From NCBI RefSeq assembly GCF_004216915.1, contig NZ_SGXD01000002.1:930001-994000 (forward strand): a DNA stretch of 64,000 bases. The letters are read 5' to 3'. The position numbers and the translations under genes were made by a program. The notes beneath the pieces were generated by a model, which did no database searches, was not told where the DNA came from, and was given only the letters and a program-made list of their open reading frames with translations. The DNA is from Motilibacter rhizosphaerae. Its GTDB lineage: Bacteria; Actinomycetota; Actinomycetes; Motilibacterales; Motilibacteraceae. Positions 42,574 through 50,798 of this stretch are shown here, piece after piece. Each line of letters opens with the position of its first letter. Positions within the stretch are counted from its first letter, which is position 1.

Positions 42574-43947
42574 TCAGGCGCGGAGGTGCAGCCGGTGCGC
42601 CGCCTCCGCGATCGAGCCCGACAGCGACGGGTAGACCGTGAACGCGTGCGAGACCTGGTCCACCGTGAGCCGCTGCGCCACCGCGAGGGCGAGCACGTGG
42701 ACGAGCTCGGAGGCGCGCGGCGCCACGATGGTGCCGCCCAGCACGAGCCGGCTCTCGGTGCGGCAGGTGATCTTGACGAAGCCGTCGGCGAGGCCCTGCA
42801 TCTTGGCGCGCGGGTTGCCCTTGAGCGGGAGGGTGTACGTCGTGGCGAGGATCCCCGCCTCGTCGGCCGCCGCCTGGGACCACCCGACGGTCGCGATCTC
42901 GGGGTCCGTGAAGACGTTGGCCGACACCTCGCGCAGCGCCAGCGGCGAGACCGCCTCGCCGAGCGCGTGCCACACGGCGATGCGCCCCTGCATGGCCGCG
43001 ACCGAGGCGAGCATGAGCACGCCGGTGCAGTCGCCGGCGGCGTAGACGCCGCGCGCGGAGGTGCGCGAGACCTTGTCGACCTCGACGAACCCGCCGCGCC
43101 CGAGGGTGACGCCGGCCTCCTCGAGGCCGATGCCGGCGGTGTTGGGGATCGAGCCGACGGCGAGCAGGCAGTGGGTGCCCTCGACGGTGCGGCCGTCCTC
43201 GAGGCTGACGACCACGCCGTCCGCCGTGCGCTGCACGCCCGTCGCGCGCGAGCGCCCCAGCACGGTCATGCCACGGCGCTGGAACACGTGCTCGAGCACC
43301 TCGGCGGCGTCGCTGTCCTCGCCGGGCAGCACCCGGTCGCGGCTGGAGACGAGCGTCACCTGCGAGCCGAGGGCGTTGTACGCCGAGGCGAACTCCGCGC
43401 CCGTCACGCCGGAGCCGACGACGACGAGGCGCTCGGGCAGCTCCTCGAGGTCGTAGAGCTGCTCCCAGGTGAGGATGCGCTCCCCGTCGGGCTGGGCCTC
43501 GGGGAGCACGCGGGGGTGGGCGCCGGTGGAGACGAGCACCGCGTCGGCGTCGAAGCGCGCGCCGTCGGCGAGCACCGTCGCAGGGCCGTCGAGGGTGCCG
43601 CGGCCGTCGACGAGCCGGACGCCCTCGGTCTCCAGGCGCCGGGCGATGTCGTCGGACTGCGCACCCGCGAGGTGCCTGATCCGCTTGTTGACGGCGCCGA
43701 GGTCCACGCTCGCCGGGCCGCTGGTCCGCACGCCGAGGTCGTTGGACTCGTTCGCGAGCGTCACCACCTCCGCGACGGCGATGAGGGTCTTCGACGGCAC
43801 GCAGTCGGTGAGCACCGCGGAGCCGCCGAGCCCGTCACTGACGAGCGTCACGTCGGCGCCGAGGCGCGCCGCGACGAGGGCGGCCTCGTAGCCGCCGGGG
43901 CCGCCACCGAGGATGACCATGCGCTGGGGGTTCGCCACGTACCCCAT
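42574..43947 (-). CDS. lpdA: NAD(P)H-quinone dehydrogenase, LpdA-type
   Basis: A 457-residue flavoprotein disulfide-reductase-like enzyme. FAD loop VILGGGPGGYEAALVAARLG (about 11-30), NAD(P) loop VVVGSGVTGAEFASAY, and GVYAAGDCTG near 305-314 are intact. At the position of the redox-active CxxxxC it reads GGSAVLTDCVPSK, so only one cysteine remains and it cannot be a dihydrolipoamide dehydrogenase; the mycobacterial LpdA (Rv3303c) shows the same loss and reduces quinones. The C-terminal dimer domain ends SHAFTVYPSLSGSIAEAAHRLHLRA. Confidence 0.9.
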   Translation of the reverse strand: MGYVANPQRMVILGGGPGGYEAALVAARLGADVTLVSDGLGGSAVLTDCVPSKTLIAVAEVVTLANESNDLGVRTSGPASVDLGAVNKRIRHLAGAQSDDIARRLETEGVRLVDGRGTLDGPATVLADGARFDADAVLVSTGAHPRVLPEAQPDGERILTWEQLYDLEELPERLVVVGSGVTGAEFASAYNALGSQVTLVSSRDRVLPGEDSDAAEVLEHVFQRRGMTVLGRSRATGVQRTADGVVVSLEDGRTVEGTHCLLAVGSIPNTAGIGLEEAGVTLGRGGFVEVDKVSRTSARGVYAAGDCTGVLMLASVAAMQGRIAVWHALGEAVSPLALREVSANVFTDPEIATVGWSQAAADEAGILATTYTLPLKGNPRAKMQGLADGFVKITCRTESRLVLGGTIVAPRASELVHVLALAVAQRLTVDQVSHAFTVYPSLSGSIAEAAHRLHLRA

Positions 43948-43993
43948 TCTGCCCGTTGCGCGCGGTAGCGGCCCAGGGCCGAGGAGGCGCGGA

Positions 43994-43999
43994 TACGAT
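43994..43999 (+). promoter_or_regulatory. -10 box upstream of the cyclotransferase gene
   Basis: TACGAT eight bases before the GTG at 44008, giving a leader of zero to two bases. Confidence 0.45.
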
Positions 44000-44007
44000 C
44001 AGCGCCC

Positions 44008-44484
44008 GTGCCCCTCTACGCCGCGTACGGCAGCAACCTGGACCCGCGCCGCATGGTGCGGCGGGCCCCCCACTCCCCGATCCGCGGCACCGGCTGGCTC
44101 GTCGGCTGGAGGCTGACCTTCGGCGGCGAGAACCTCTCCTGGGAGGGCGCGTTCGCCACGGTGGTCGAGGCGCCGGAGGACCCCGACGCGCACGTCTTCG
44201 TCCTGCTCTACGACGTCCCCGCCGAGGACGAGCCCGGGCTCGACGAGTGGGAGGACGGCGGCACGGGGCTGTTCCGCAAGGTGCGGGTGCGCGTGCACAC
44301 CCTCGACGGCGACGTCACCGCCTGGCTCTACGTGCTCGACGCGTACGAGGGCGGCCTGCCGAGCGCGCGCTACATCGGGATGCTGGCCGACGCCGCCGAG
44401 GCCGCGGGGGCGCCGGGCGACTACGTCGACGAGCTGCGCGCCCGCCCGTGCCTGTCGACCGGCCCGGGGGTGCCCGATGCCTGA
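44008..44484 (+). CDS. Gamma-glutamylcyclotransferase-like protein
   Basis: A 158-residue AIG2/GGCT-fold protein with GTG start. YAAYGSNLDPRRM at the N-terminus is the substrate-binding YGSN loop, followed by GWRLTFGGENLSWEGAFATVVEAPED and ending in YIGMLADAAEAAGAPGDYVDELRA, all typical of the family. It probably releases 5-oxoproline from gamma-glutamyl compounds. Its end overlaps the next GNAT gene by eight bases. Confidence 0.85.
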   Translation: MPLYAAYGSNLDPRRMVRRAPHSPIRGTGWLVGWRLTFGGENLSWEGAFATVVEAPEDPDAHVFVLLYDVPAEDEPGLDEWEDGGTGLFRKVRVRVHTLDGDVTAWLYVLDAYEGGLPSARYIGMLADAAEAAGAPGDYVDELRARPCLSTGPGVPDA

Positions 44485-44980
44485 GCAGTCCCCGGACCGG
44501 CTGCCGGTCGAGGTCCGCGCGCTCGAGGCCGGCGACCGTGCCGGCTGGGACGTCGTCTGGGGCGCGTACCTCGAGCACTACCTCCAGGACCTCGCCCCCG
44601 CGCTGTCGGACCTGCTGTGGGCGCGGCTGACGGGCGGCCCCGAGGAGCGGCACCCGCAGATGGGCGGGCTCGGGGCGTTCCTCCCCGCCCCCGCCGGCGC
44701 TGCGGACCGGCTGGTCGGGATCGCCCACTGGATCGTCTCCCCGAGCACGTGGGACGCCCGGCTGGACTGCTACCTCGAGGACCTCGCCGTCGCCCCGGAC
44801 GTCCGCGGCAGGGGCGTGGGCCGCGCGCTCATCGAGGCGCTCGACGGGGTCGGGCGCGAGCGCGGCTGGCGCCGGCTGCACTGGATCACCGACGAGACGA
44901 ACTACCGCGCCCGCACGCTGTACGACCGGGTCGGGTCGCGCACGGCCTACGTCCAGTACGAGCGCAGGCTCGATCCCTAG
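44477..44980 (+). CDS. GNAT family N-acetyltransferase
   Basis: A 167-residue acetyltransferase. [36 protein letters not shown] is the acetyl-CoA loop (R-G-R-G-V-G), and [30 protein letters not shown] the closing helix and strand. It is translated from an ATG inside the cyclotransferase gene. Its TAG is shared with the convergent chemoreceptor gene in a CTAG. The acceptor is unknown. Confidence 0.87.
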   Translation: MPEQSPDRLPVEVRALEAGDRAGWDVVWGAYLEHYLQDLAPALSDLLWARLTGGPEERHPQMGGLGAFLPAPAGAADRLVGIAHWIVSPSTWDARLDCYLEDLAVAPDVRGRGVGRALIEALDGVGRERGWRRLHWITDETNYRARTLYDRVGSRTAYVQYERRLDP

Positions 44981-46587
44981 AGCACGAACCCGGCGACGAG
45001 GGCGGAGAGCTCGTCGCTGAGCGAGCGGAGCTCCTCGGCCGCCTCGCGGGTCCCGCCGACGCCGCTGCGGGTGACCTCCGCGGCCCGGGAGACCGACTCG
45101 GCGGTGCCACGGACGGCCTCCGCACCGGTGCGCACGCCGGCGGCCGAGCGGCCCATCTCGTCGGCGGTGACCGCCTGGGCGCCGACGGCGGAGGAGATGC
45201 TCTCCTGCAGCCCGCTGATCTGCCCGATCACGCCGCTGATCCGCTCGATCGCCGTGCTGGCGCCGCGGGTGTCCTGCTGGATCGCGGTCACGCGTGCGGC
45301 GATGTCCTCGGTGGCCCGGCCGGTCTGCTGGGCGAGCTCCTTGACCTCGTTGGCGACGACGGCGAAGCCCTTGCCCGCGTCACCGGCCCGGGCGGCCTCG
45401 ATCGTCGCGTTGAGCGCGAGCAGGTTGGTCTGCTCGGCGATCGCGGTGATGAGCTGCAGGACCTGCGAGATCTGGGCGGAGCTCTGCTCGAGCCGGTCCA
45501 TCGACTCGGTGGCGGCCGCGGAGTCGGTGACGCCGCCGGCGGCCACGACCCGGGCGCTCGAGGCGTCCTCGGCGATGCCGGCTATGCCGCCGCTGAGCTG
45601 CGCGGCGCCGGAGGCCAGGACCTCGAGCTCCGCGGCGATGCCCTCGACCGCGGCGCCCGCCGTACGGCTCTGCTCGCTGGTGTGGTCGGCGGAGGAGGCG
45701 ATGGTGGACGACGCGTCGTCCAGGCGGTGGGACGCGGCCGCGACGGCCTCGGTCGTGCGGCGCAGCGCGGAGATCGCGCGGGCGGTCGCCTCGGTCGAGC
45801 GGTCGACGGACGCCGCCATCGCGCCCAGCTCGTCGTCGCTGTCGACCCCGCAGCGGACGCTGAGGTCACCGGCCTCGGTGGCGGCGACCGTCGCCTTGAT
45901 CCGGCGCAGCGCGCCGAGCACGCGCGACGAGACGAGCAGCGCGCAGGCGCTGCTCGCCAGCAGGCCGAGCAGCGCGATGAGCACGAGCAGCAGGCGGGCC
46001 CGGTCGGTGCTCTGCTGGGCTGCGTCGGCGCGCACCCGGGCGTACGCGATCTCGGCCTCGACCAGGTCGTCGAGCGGGACGGCGAACGCGTCGTTGGCCT
46101 TGGCGAGCGGGCCGCGCACGGCGTCGGAGGCCTGGATCCAGTGGTTCTGCTGCGCCTGGCCGACGACCTGCTGGTCGCGGACCTGCCGCCAGGCCCTCAT
46201 CGTCGCGATCGACGAGGCGAGCAGGTCGCGGCGGTGGGCGTCGAGCTCCGCGTCGTGGGCGTACGCCGTGAGGGAGCCGTCGAGCGAGGCGTCCGAGTCC
46301 TTCATGTCGGCCAGCGCCGCGGCCCGGTCGGACGGCGCCGCGTCGAGGAAGGCGTAGACGGCGACGCGGCTGTCGCCGAGCGCGTCGCGGACCCGCGTCA
46401 GGTCGGCCATCGCGACCGTGGAGCGCGCGTAGAGGTCGTGCGTCGTGCGGGCCGAGGAGGTCAGCCCCTGCAGGCCCCCGGCGAGCACGAGGCCGGCGGC
46501 GACGGTGGCGACGGTGGCCGGCGCGAGCAGCTTGACGCGCAGCGGCCGGTCGTCGACGAGCCGGGCGAGGGTGGCGCTGACAGGCAC
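44977..46587 (-). CDS. Methyl-accepting chemotaxis protein
   Basis: A 536-residue transmembrane chemoreceptor. A first helix (about 18-44) and a second (about 198-220) enclose a four-helix-bundle sensor of about 150 residues; a HAMP domain follows ([38 protein letters not shown]). The signalling domain holds the hairpin core [37 protein letters not shown]. There is no CheR-tethering pentapeptide at the C-terminus. GTG start with GGAG eight bases upstream. It implies a flagellar or twitching chemotaxis pathway encoded elsewhere. Confidence 0.92.
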   Translation of the reverse strand: MPVSATLARLVDDRPLRVKLLAPATVATVAAGLVLAGGLQGLTSSARTTHDLYARSTVAMADLTRVRDALGDSRVAVYAFLDAAPSDRAAALADMKDSDASLDGSLTAYAHDAELDAHRRDLLASSIATMRAWRQVRDQQVVGQAQQNHWIQASDAVRGPLAKANDAFAVPLDDLVEAEIAYARVRADAAQQSTDRARLLLVLIALLGLLASSACALLVSSRVLGALRRIKATVAATEAGDLSVRCGVDSDDELGAMAASVDRSTEATARAISALRRTTEAVAAASHRLDDASSTIASSADHTSEQSRTAGAAVEGIAAELEVLASGAAQLSGGIAGIAEDASSARVVAAGGVTDSAAATESMDRLEQSSAQISQVLQLITAIAEQTNLLALNATIEAARAGDAGKGFAVVANEVKELAQQTGRATEDIAARVTAIQQDTRGASTAIERISGVIGQISGLQESISSAVGAQAVTADEMGRSAAGVRTGAEAVRGTAESVSRAAEVTRSGVGGTREAAEELRSLSDELSALVAGFVL

Positions 46588-46668
46588 GTGTCACTCCAGG
46601 TCAGAGAGGTCCTGCCTCTCCTTCGGCCGGGTGACGACGGACCGTAGCGGCCGTCCGGGTGGAGGTGG

Positions 46669-47253
46669 TCACGGGTGGAGCAGGGCGAGCTCCTCGGCGA
46701 CCTCCACGCCCGCGTCGCGCAGCACGACCAGCGCGGCGTCCGTCGTCGCGGCGGACACGCCCGCGGTCAGCGGCAGCAGCACGCGCGTGCGCAGCCCGGC
46801 GGCGACGGCGTCGAGCGCGGTCGCGCGCACGCAGTGGTCGGTCGCGATCCCGACGACGTCCACCTCGTCGACGCCGTGCCGGCCGAGCCAGCGGGCGAGC
46901 GGTTCGCCCTCCGGGGTGACCGCCTCGAAGCCGGAGTACGCCGCGGCCCGCTCCCCCTTGCGCACCGCGACGTCGGCGGGGAACCCCTCGCCGAGCCCCG
47001 GGTGCAGCTCGGCGCCCGGCGTCCCGGCGACGCAGTGGACCGGCCACGTCGTCACGTAGTCCGGCTCCGCGGCGAAGTGGCTCCCCGGGTCGACGTGCCA
47101 GTCCTGGGTGGTGACGACGGCGGCGTACGCGGCGCGGGCGGCCCGCGCGTAGTCCCCGACCGCGGTGGCGACGGCCGCGCCGCCGGTGACCGGGAGCGAG
47201 CCGCCCTCGGTGAAGTCGTTCTGGACGTCGACGACGATCAGCGCGCGGGTCAT
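46669..47253 (-). CDS. pncA: Nicotinamidase
   Basis: A 194-residue isochorismatase-fold amidase that converts nicotinamide to nicotinate in NAD salvage. The catalytic triad is D9 (VVDVQNDF), K99 (VRKG) and C141 (TDHCVRATAL). Metal ligands D51, H53 and H59 (TQDWHVDPGSHF) are in place. It is a single gene between the chemoreceptor and a small disordered protein. Confidence 0.93.
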   Translation of the reverse strand: MTRALIVVDVQNDFTEGGSLPVTGGAAVATAVGDYARAARAAYAAVVTTQDWHVDPGSHFAAEPDYVTTWPVHCVAGTPGAELHPGLGEGFPADVAVRKGERAAAYSGFEAVTPEGEPLARWLGRHGVDEVDVVGIATDHCVRATALDAVAAGLRTRVLLPLTAGVSAATTDAALVVLRDAGVEVAEELALLHP

Positions 47254-47304
47254 GGCCCGAGCGTCGCACAGGCCCGGCGGGTCAGCGCGGGGGCGGCAGC
47301 GCGC

Positions 47305-47502
47305 TCAGGTCAGCGAGGTGCCCGGCCCGTCCTCGGTCGGCTGCTCCTTGAGCGCCTGCTCGCGCGCCGGGTCGTCGTGCACGAGCGGCCCGCCCTCGCG
47401 CAGCGCGGACTCCAGCTGCTCGGCGTCGTCCTGCGGGGGCGTCTCCCCCGCGCGCAGGCTGTCGGCGCGGGGGTCGGTCTGGTCGGGCGTGCTCTCGGTC
47501 AT
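47305..47502 (-). CDS. Small acidic, probably disordered protein
   Basis: A 65-residue protein rich in Asp, Glu, Pro, Gln and Ser, with no hydrophobic core, no cysteine and no recognisable domain. The ATG at 47502 has no clear ribosome site. Such short actinobacterial proteins are commonly annotated but without a known role. Codon bias is consistent with coding, and the region is otherwise empty. Confidence 0.5.
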   Translation of the reverse strand: MTESTPDQTDPRADSLRAGETPPQDDAEQLESALREGGPLVHDDPAREQALKEQPTEDGPGTSLT

Positions 47503-47533
47503 GGCGAGCGGCCTACCCGGGATCGGCACGGGC

Positions 47534-48136
47534 TCAACCGGGGAGCACCACGAACCCCATGGCCTCGGCGAGCGTCACGGCCTGCGCCTCGTCGACCGTC
47601 GCCCCGGCGACGCGGGCGCGCGTCGGGTCGAGCGCGCTGAGGTCCGAGCCGCGCAGGTCGGCGCCCGAGAGGTCGGCGCCCTCCAGCGACGCCCCCGAGA
47701 GGTCGCAGCGGGTGAGGGTCGCCCCCGCGGCGCGGACGTCGACGAGGTCGGCCTCCCGCAGCCGCAGGTCCTCGAACCGCGCCCCGCGCAGGTCCGCCGC
47801 GCGCAGGGTGACGAAGGACCAGTCCCCGCCGAGCGCGGCCAGCAGCTCGAAGCTGCAGCCGCTGAACGTGCTGCCGGTGAGCTTGCACCGCTCCCAGCGC
47901 GAGTCGAAGAACGTGCACCGCGAGAACGTGCAGCGCAGGAACGCCGCGTCCGTGTGGACCGAGCAGTTGAAGGCCACGCCGCGGAACGTGCAGTCCTCGA
48001 AGGTCGAGCCCTCGTCCACCAGCTCGGAGAGGTCCACGTCGTAGAACGTCGTGGCCTCGAACGACTCCCCGCGCAGGTCCCGGCCGTCCCAGTCGGCCTG
48101 CCGCACCTCGCGCGCCGTGCCGGTCTCCCGCGCCAT
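47534..48136 (-). CDS. Pentapeptide repeat protein
   Basis: A 200-residue right-handed quadrilateral beta-helix protein. From about residue 20 to 180 it follows A(D/N)LxX-type pentads such as DLRGE, CTFRG, CTFSR, CSFEL, ADLRG, ADLSG and SDLSA, with many cysteines at the central position. Pentapeptide proteins of this shape mimic B-DNA and some (MfpA, Qnr) protect gyrase, but the role here is unknown. The ATG has a TAGGCT -10 box seven bases upstream; it is divergent from PNP with overlapping promoters. Confidence 0.88.
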   Translation of the reverse strand: MARETGTAREVRQADWDGRDLRGESFEATTFYDVDLSELVDEGSTFEDCTFRGVAFNCSVHTDAAFLRCTFSRCTFFDSRWERCKLTGSTFSGCSFELLAALGGDWSFVTLRAADLRGARFEDLRLREADLVDVRAAGATLTRCDLSGASLEGADLSGADLRGSDLSALDPTRARVAGATVDEAQAVTLAEAMGFVVLPG

Positions 48137-48143
48137 GCCGGCG

Positions 48144-48153
48144 AGCCTAGAGT
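48144..48153. promoter_or_regulatory. Overlapping divergent -10 boxes, pentapeptide gene and PNP
   Basis: AGCCTAGAGT contains TAGGCT on the minus strand (48149-48144, seven bases before the ATG at 48136) and TAGAGT on the plus strand (48148-48153, seven bases before the GTG at 48161). Only 24 bp separate the two start codons, so both transcripts would be leaderless and mutually exclusive. Confidence 0.55.
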
Positions 48154-48160
48154 GCGGGAC

Positions 48161-48976
48161 GTGACTCCCGACACCGACCCGTACGCTGCTGCCCTGACCG
48201 CCGCCGACCGCCTGCGCGAGCTCGCGGGCGTCGGGTCGGTCGACGTCGCCCTCGTGCTCGGCTCCGGCTGGGTGCCCGCCGTCGACGGCATCGCGGAGCG
48301 CCACGGCGAGCAGGTGGCCGACCTCGCCGTCACCGACCTGCCCGGGTTCGCGCCGCCCGCGGTGGCCGGCCACGCCGGGCGGATCCGCGTGCTGCGCGTC
48401 GGGGACAAGCACGTGATGGCGTTCCTGGGGCGCACCCACCTCTACGAGGGGCGCGGCGTCGAGGCGGTCGTGCACGGCGTGCGCACCGCGACCGCGGCCG
48501 GCGCGCGCACCGTCGTGCTGACGAACGGCTGCGGCGGACTGCGGCCGACGTACAGGCCGGGGCAGCCGGTGCTCATCCGCGACCACATCAACCTCACCGC
48601 GACCTCGCCGCTGCGGGGGGCGCGGTTCGTCGACCTCACCGACCTCTACAGCAGCCGGCTGCGACGGCTCGCCCAGGAGCTGGACCCGTCGCTGGAGGAG
48701 GGCGTCTACGTGCAGTTCCCCGGGCCGCACTACGAGACGCCCGCGGAGATCGGCATGGTCCGCGCGATCGGCGGGGACCTGGTCGGCATGTCCACGACCC
48801 TGGAGGCCATCGCCGCGCGCGAGGCCGGAGCCGAGGTGCTCGGCATCTCCCTCGTCACCAACCTCGCGGCCGGCATGACGGGCGAACCCCTCGACCACCA
48901 GGAGGTCCTGGCCGCCGGCAACGCTGCTGCCGGACGGATGGGCGGGCTGCTGGGCGACCTGGTGGCGGCGCTGTGA
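48161..48976 (+). CDS. Purine nucleoside phosphorylase (trimeric type)
   Basis: A 271-residue phosphorylase of the PNP/MTAP family that splits purine nucleosides into base and ribose-1-phosphate. VALVLGSGWVPAVDGIAERHG is the phosphate loop, GRTHLYEGRG (about 88-97) the second phosphate site, TNGCGGLRPTYRPGQPVLIRDHINL follows, FPGPHYETPAEIGMVRAIGGDLVGMST carries the base-binding Glu region, and SLVTNLAAGM the purine-site Asn. GTG start. It overlaps the phosphosugar mutase gene, which can process the released pentose phosphate. Confidence 0.92.
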   Translation: MTPDTDPYAAALTAADRLRELAGVGSVDVALVLGSGWVPAVDGIAERHGEQVADLAVTDLPGFAPPAVAGHAGRIRVLRVGDKHVMAFLGRTHLYEGRGVEAVVHGVRTATAAGARTVVLTNGCGGLRPTYRPGQPVLIRDHINLTATSPLRGARFVDLTDLYSSRLRRLAQELDPSLEEGVYVQFPGPHYETPAEIGMVRAIGGDLVGMSTTLEAIAAREAGAEVLGISLVTNLAAGMTGEPLDHQEVLAAGNAAAGRMGGLLGDLVAAL

Positions 48977-50763
48977 GCGAGCGCGAGGTCCCGCCGCCGA
49001 CCTCCGACGAGGCGATGGCGGGGACGCAGCAGCCGGTGCCGTACGGCCTCCGCGACGAGGGCACCACGGGCGGCGTGGGGCCGGACGAGTCGGTCGCGCT
49101 GACCCCCAACCCGACGCCGCGCGGCGCGCAGGCCACCACGCGGCAGGCGCACGAGCACCGGCAGTCCGCCGACACCGTGGAGGTGCTGGACGTGGCGCGG
49201 GCCTGGCTCGCCGAGGACCCCGACCCCGCCACGCGGGACGAGCTGCAGCAGCTGCTCGCGGCTGAGGACCCGGTCGTCGCCCTCGGCGACCGCTTCACCG
49301 GCCGGCTGGAGTTCGGCACGGCGGGGTTGCGCGGCGCGGTCGGCGCAGGTCCGAACCGGATGAACCGCCTGGTGGTGGCGAGGACGACGGCGGGGCTCGC
49401 GGCGTACCTGAAGGCGCGGGGCGGCGGCCTGCTCGTCATCGGCTACGACGCGCGCCGCGGCTCGGCGGAGTTCGCGCGCGAGGCGGCGGAGGTCGCCGCC
49501 GGCGCGGGGCTGTCGGTGCAGGTGCTGCCGCGCCCGCTGCCGACGCCGGTGCTGGCCTTCGCGGTGCGCCACCTCGGCGCCGCGGCCGGCGTCATGGTGA
49601 CGGCGTCGCACAACCCCGCCGCCGACAACGGCTACAAGGTCTACCTCGGCGACGGCTCGCAGATCGTCCCGCCCGCCGACCGCGAGATCAGCGAGGAGAT
49701 CGAGCGCACCGGCCCGTACGCGACGCTGCCGCGCAGCGACCGGGCCGAGGTGCTGGGCGACGAGGTGCTCGCGGCGTACGTCGCGCGGGCGGTGTCGGTG
49801 CTCGACCCGGCCTCCCCGCGGGAGGTGCGCGCGGTCTACACCCCGCTGCACGGCGTGGGCGGAGCCGTGGCGCAGGACGTGCTGGCAGCAGCGGGTTTCC
49901 CTGCTCCCGTCGTCGTGCCCGAGCAGGCCGAGCCGGACGCGGCGTTCCCGACGGTGCCGTTCCCGAACCCGGAGGAGCCGGGCGCGCTCGACCTCGCCCT
50001 CGCGCTGGCGCAGCGGGAGCAGGCGGACGTGGTCATCGCGAACGACCCCGACGCGGACCGGCTCGCCGTCGCCTTCCCGTCCGCCTCCGGATGGAGGGCG
50101 CTCACCGGTGACGAGCTCGGCGGGCTGCTCGCCTGGCACCTGCTGAGGCGGGGCAGGCTCGACGGCGGCACCGTCGCCGCGTCGCTGGTCTCGTCGTCGC
50201 TGCTGTCGCGGATCGCGGCTGCGTCCGGGGTGGGGTTCGCCCAGACGCTCACGGGGTTCAAGTGGATCTCCCGGGTCCCGGGGCTGCGCTACGGCTACGA
50301 GGAGGCGCTCGGCTACTGCGTCGACCCGGACGGCGTGCGGGACAAGGACGGGCTCACCGCGATGCTCGTGGCGCTCGAGCTGGTCGCCTCGCTGCGGGCC
50401 GAGGGGCGCGGGGTGCAGGAGGTCCTGGACGAGCTGGCCCGCGACTACGGCCGGCACGAGACCAGTCAGGTGTCGCTGCGGTTCTCCGACGTGGCAGCGA
50501 TCCCTGCGCTCGTGTCGCGGCTGCGGACCTCGCCACCGGAGGAGGTCGCCGGTCGCGCGGTGCTGCGCGTCGACGACCTCGCCGAGGGCCTCGACGGGCT
50601 GCCGCCCACCGACGGCCTCCGCCTCGACCTCGAGGGCGGGGCACGAGTCATCGTCCGGCCGTCGGGCACCGAGCCGAAGGTCAAGGCGTACCTCGAGGTC
50701 GTGGGCGGCGAGCCGGGCGCGGTCGTCGAGCTGGCGGACGGGGTGCGCGCGCTGCTGGGGTAG
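48973..50763 (+). CDS. Phosphosugar mutase (phosphopentomutase/phosphomannomutase family)
   Basis: A 596-residue alpha-D-phosphohexomutase-family enzyme. The phosphoserine loop is TASHNP with S212; the metal loop is DPDADR near 357-362; the sugar-specificity segment is GYEEALGY; the C-terminal phosphate-binding loop RPSGTEPKVKAY is present. The GTG overlaps the PNP stop, but residues 1-70 (Pro/Thr/Gln-rich) precede the normal family start (VARAWLAEDPDPATRDEL), so translation may begin at a later GTG near 49180. Adjacent to PNP it probably interconverts ribose/deoxyribose 1- and 5-phosphates. Confidence 0.88.
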   Translation: MSEREVPPPTSDEAMAGTQQPVPYGLRDEGTTGGVGPDESVALTPNPTPRGAQATTRQAHEHRQSADTVEVLDVARAWLAEDPDPATRDELQQLLAAEDPVVALGDRFTGRLEFGTAGLRGAVGAGPNRMNRLVVARTTAGLAAYLKARGGGLLVIGYDARRGSAEFAREAAEVAAGAGLSVQVLPRPLPTPVLAFAVRHLGAAAGVMVTASHNPAADNGYKVYLGDGSQIVPPADREISEEIERTGPYATLPRSDRAEVLGDEVLAAYVARAVSVLDPASPREVRAVYTPLHGVGGAVAQDVLAAAGFPAPVVVPEQAEPDAAFPTVPFPNPEEPGALDLALALAQREQADVVIANDPDADRLAVAFPSASGWRALTGDELGGLLAWHLLRRGRLDGGTVAASLVSSSLLSRIAAASGVGFAQTLTGFKWISRVPGLRYGYEEALGYCVDPDGVRDKDGLTAMLVALELVASLRAEGRGVQEVLDELARDYGRHETSQVSLRFSDVAAIPALVSRLRTSPPEEVAGRAVLRVDDLAEGLDGLPPTDGLRLDLEGGARVIVRPSGTEPKVKAYLEVVGGEPGAVVELADGVRALLG

Positions 50764-50798
50764 GGCACGCGCGGACGCCGCGCCGGCTCGGCCCCCGG

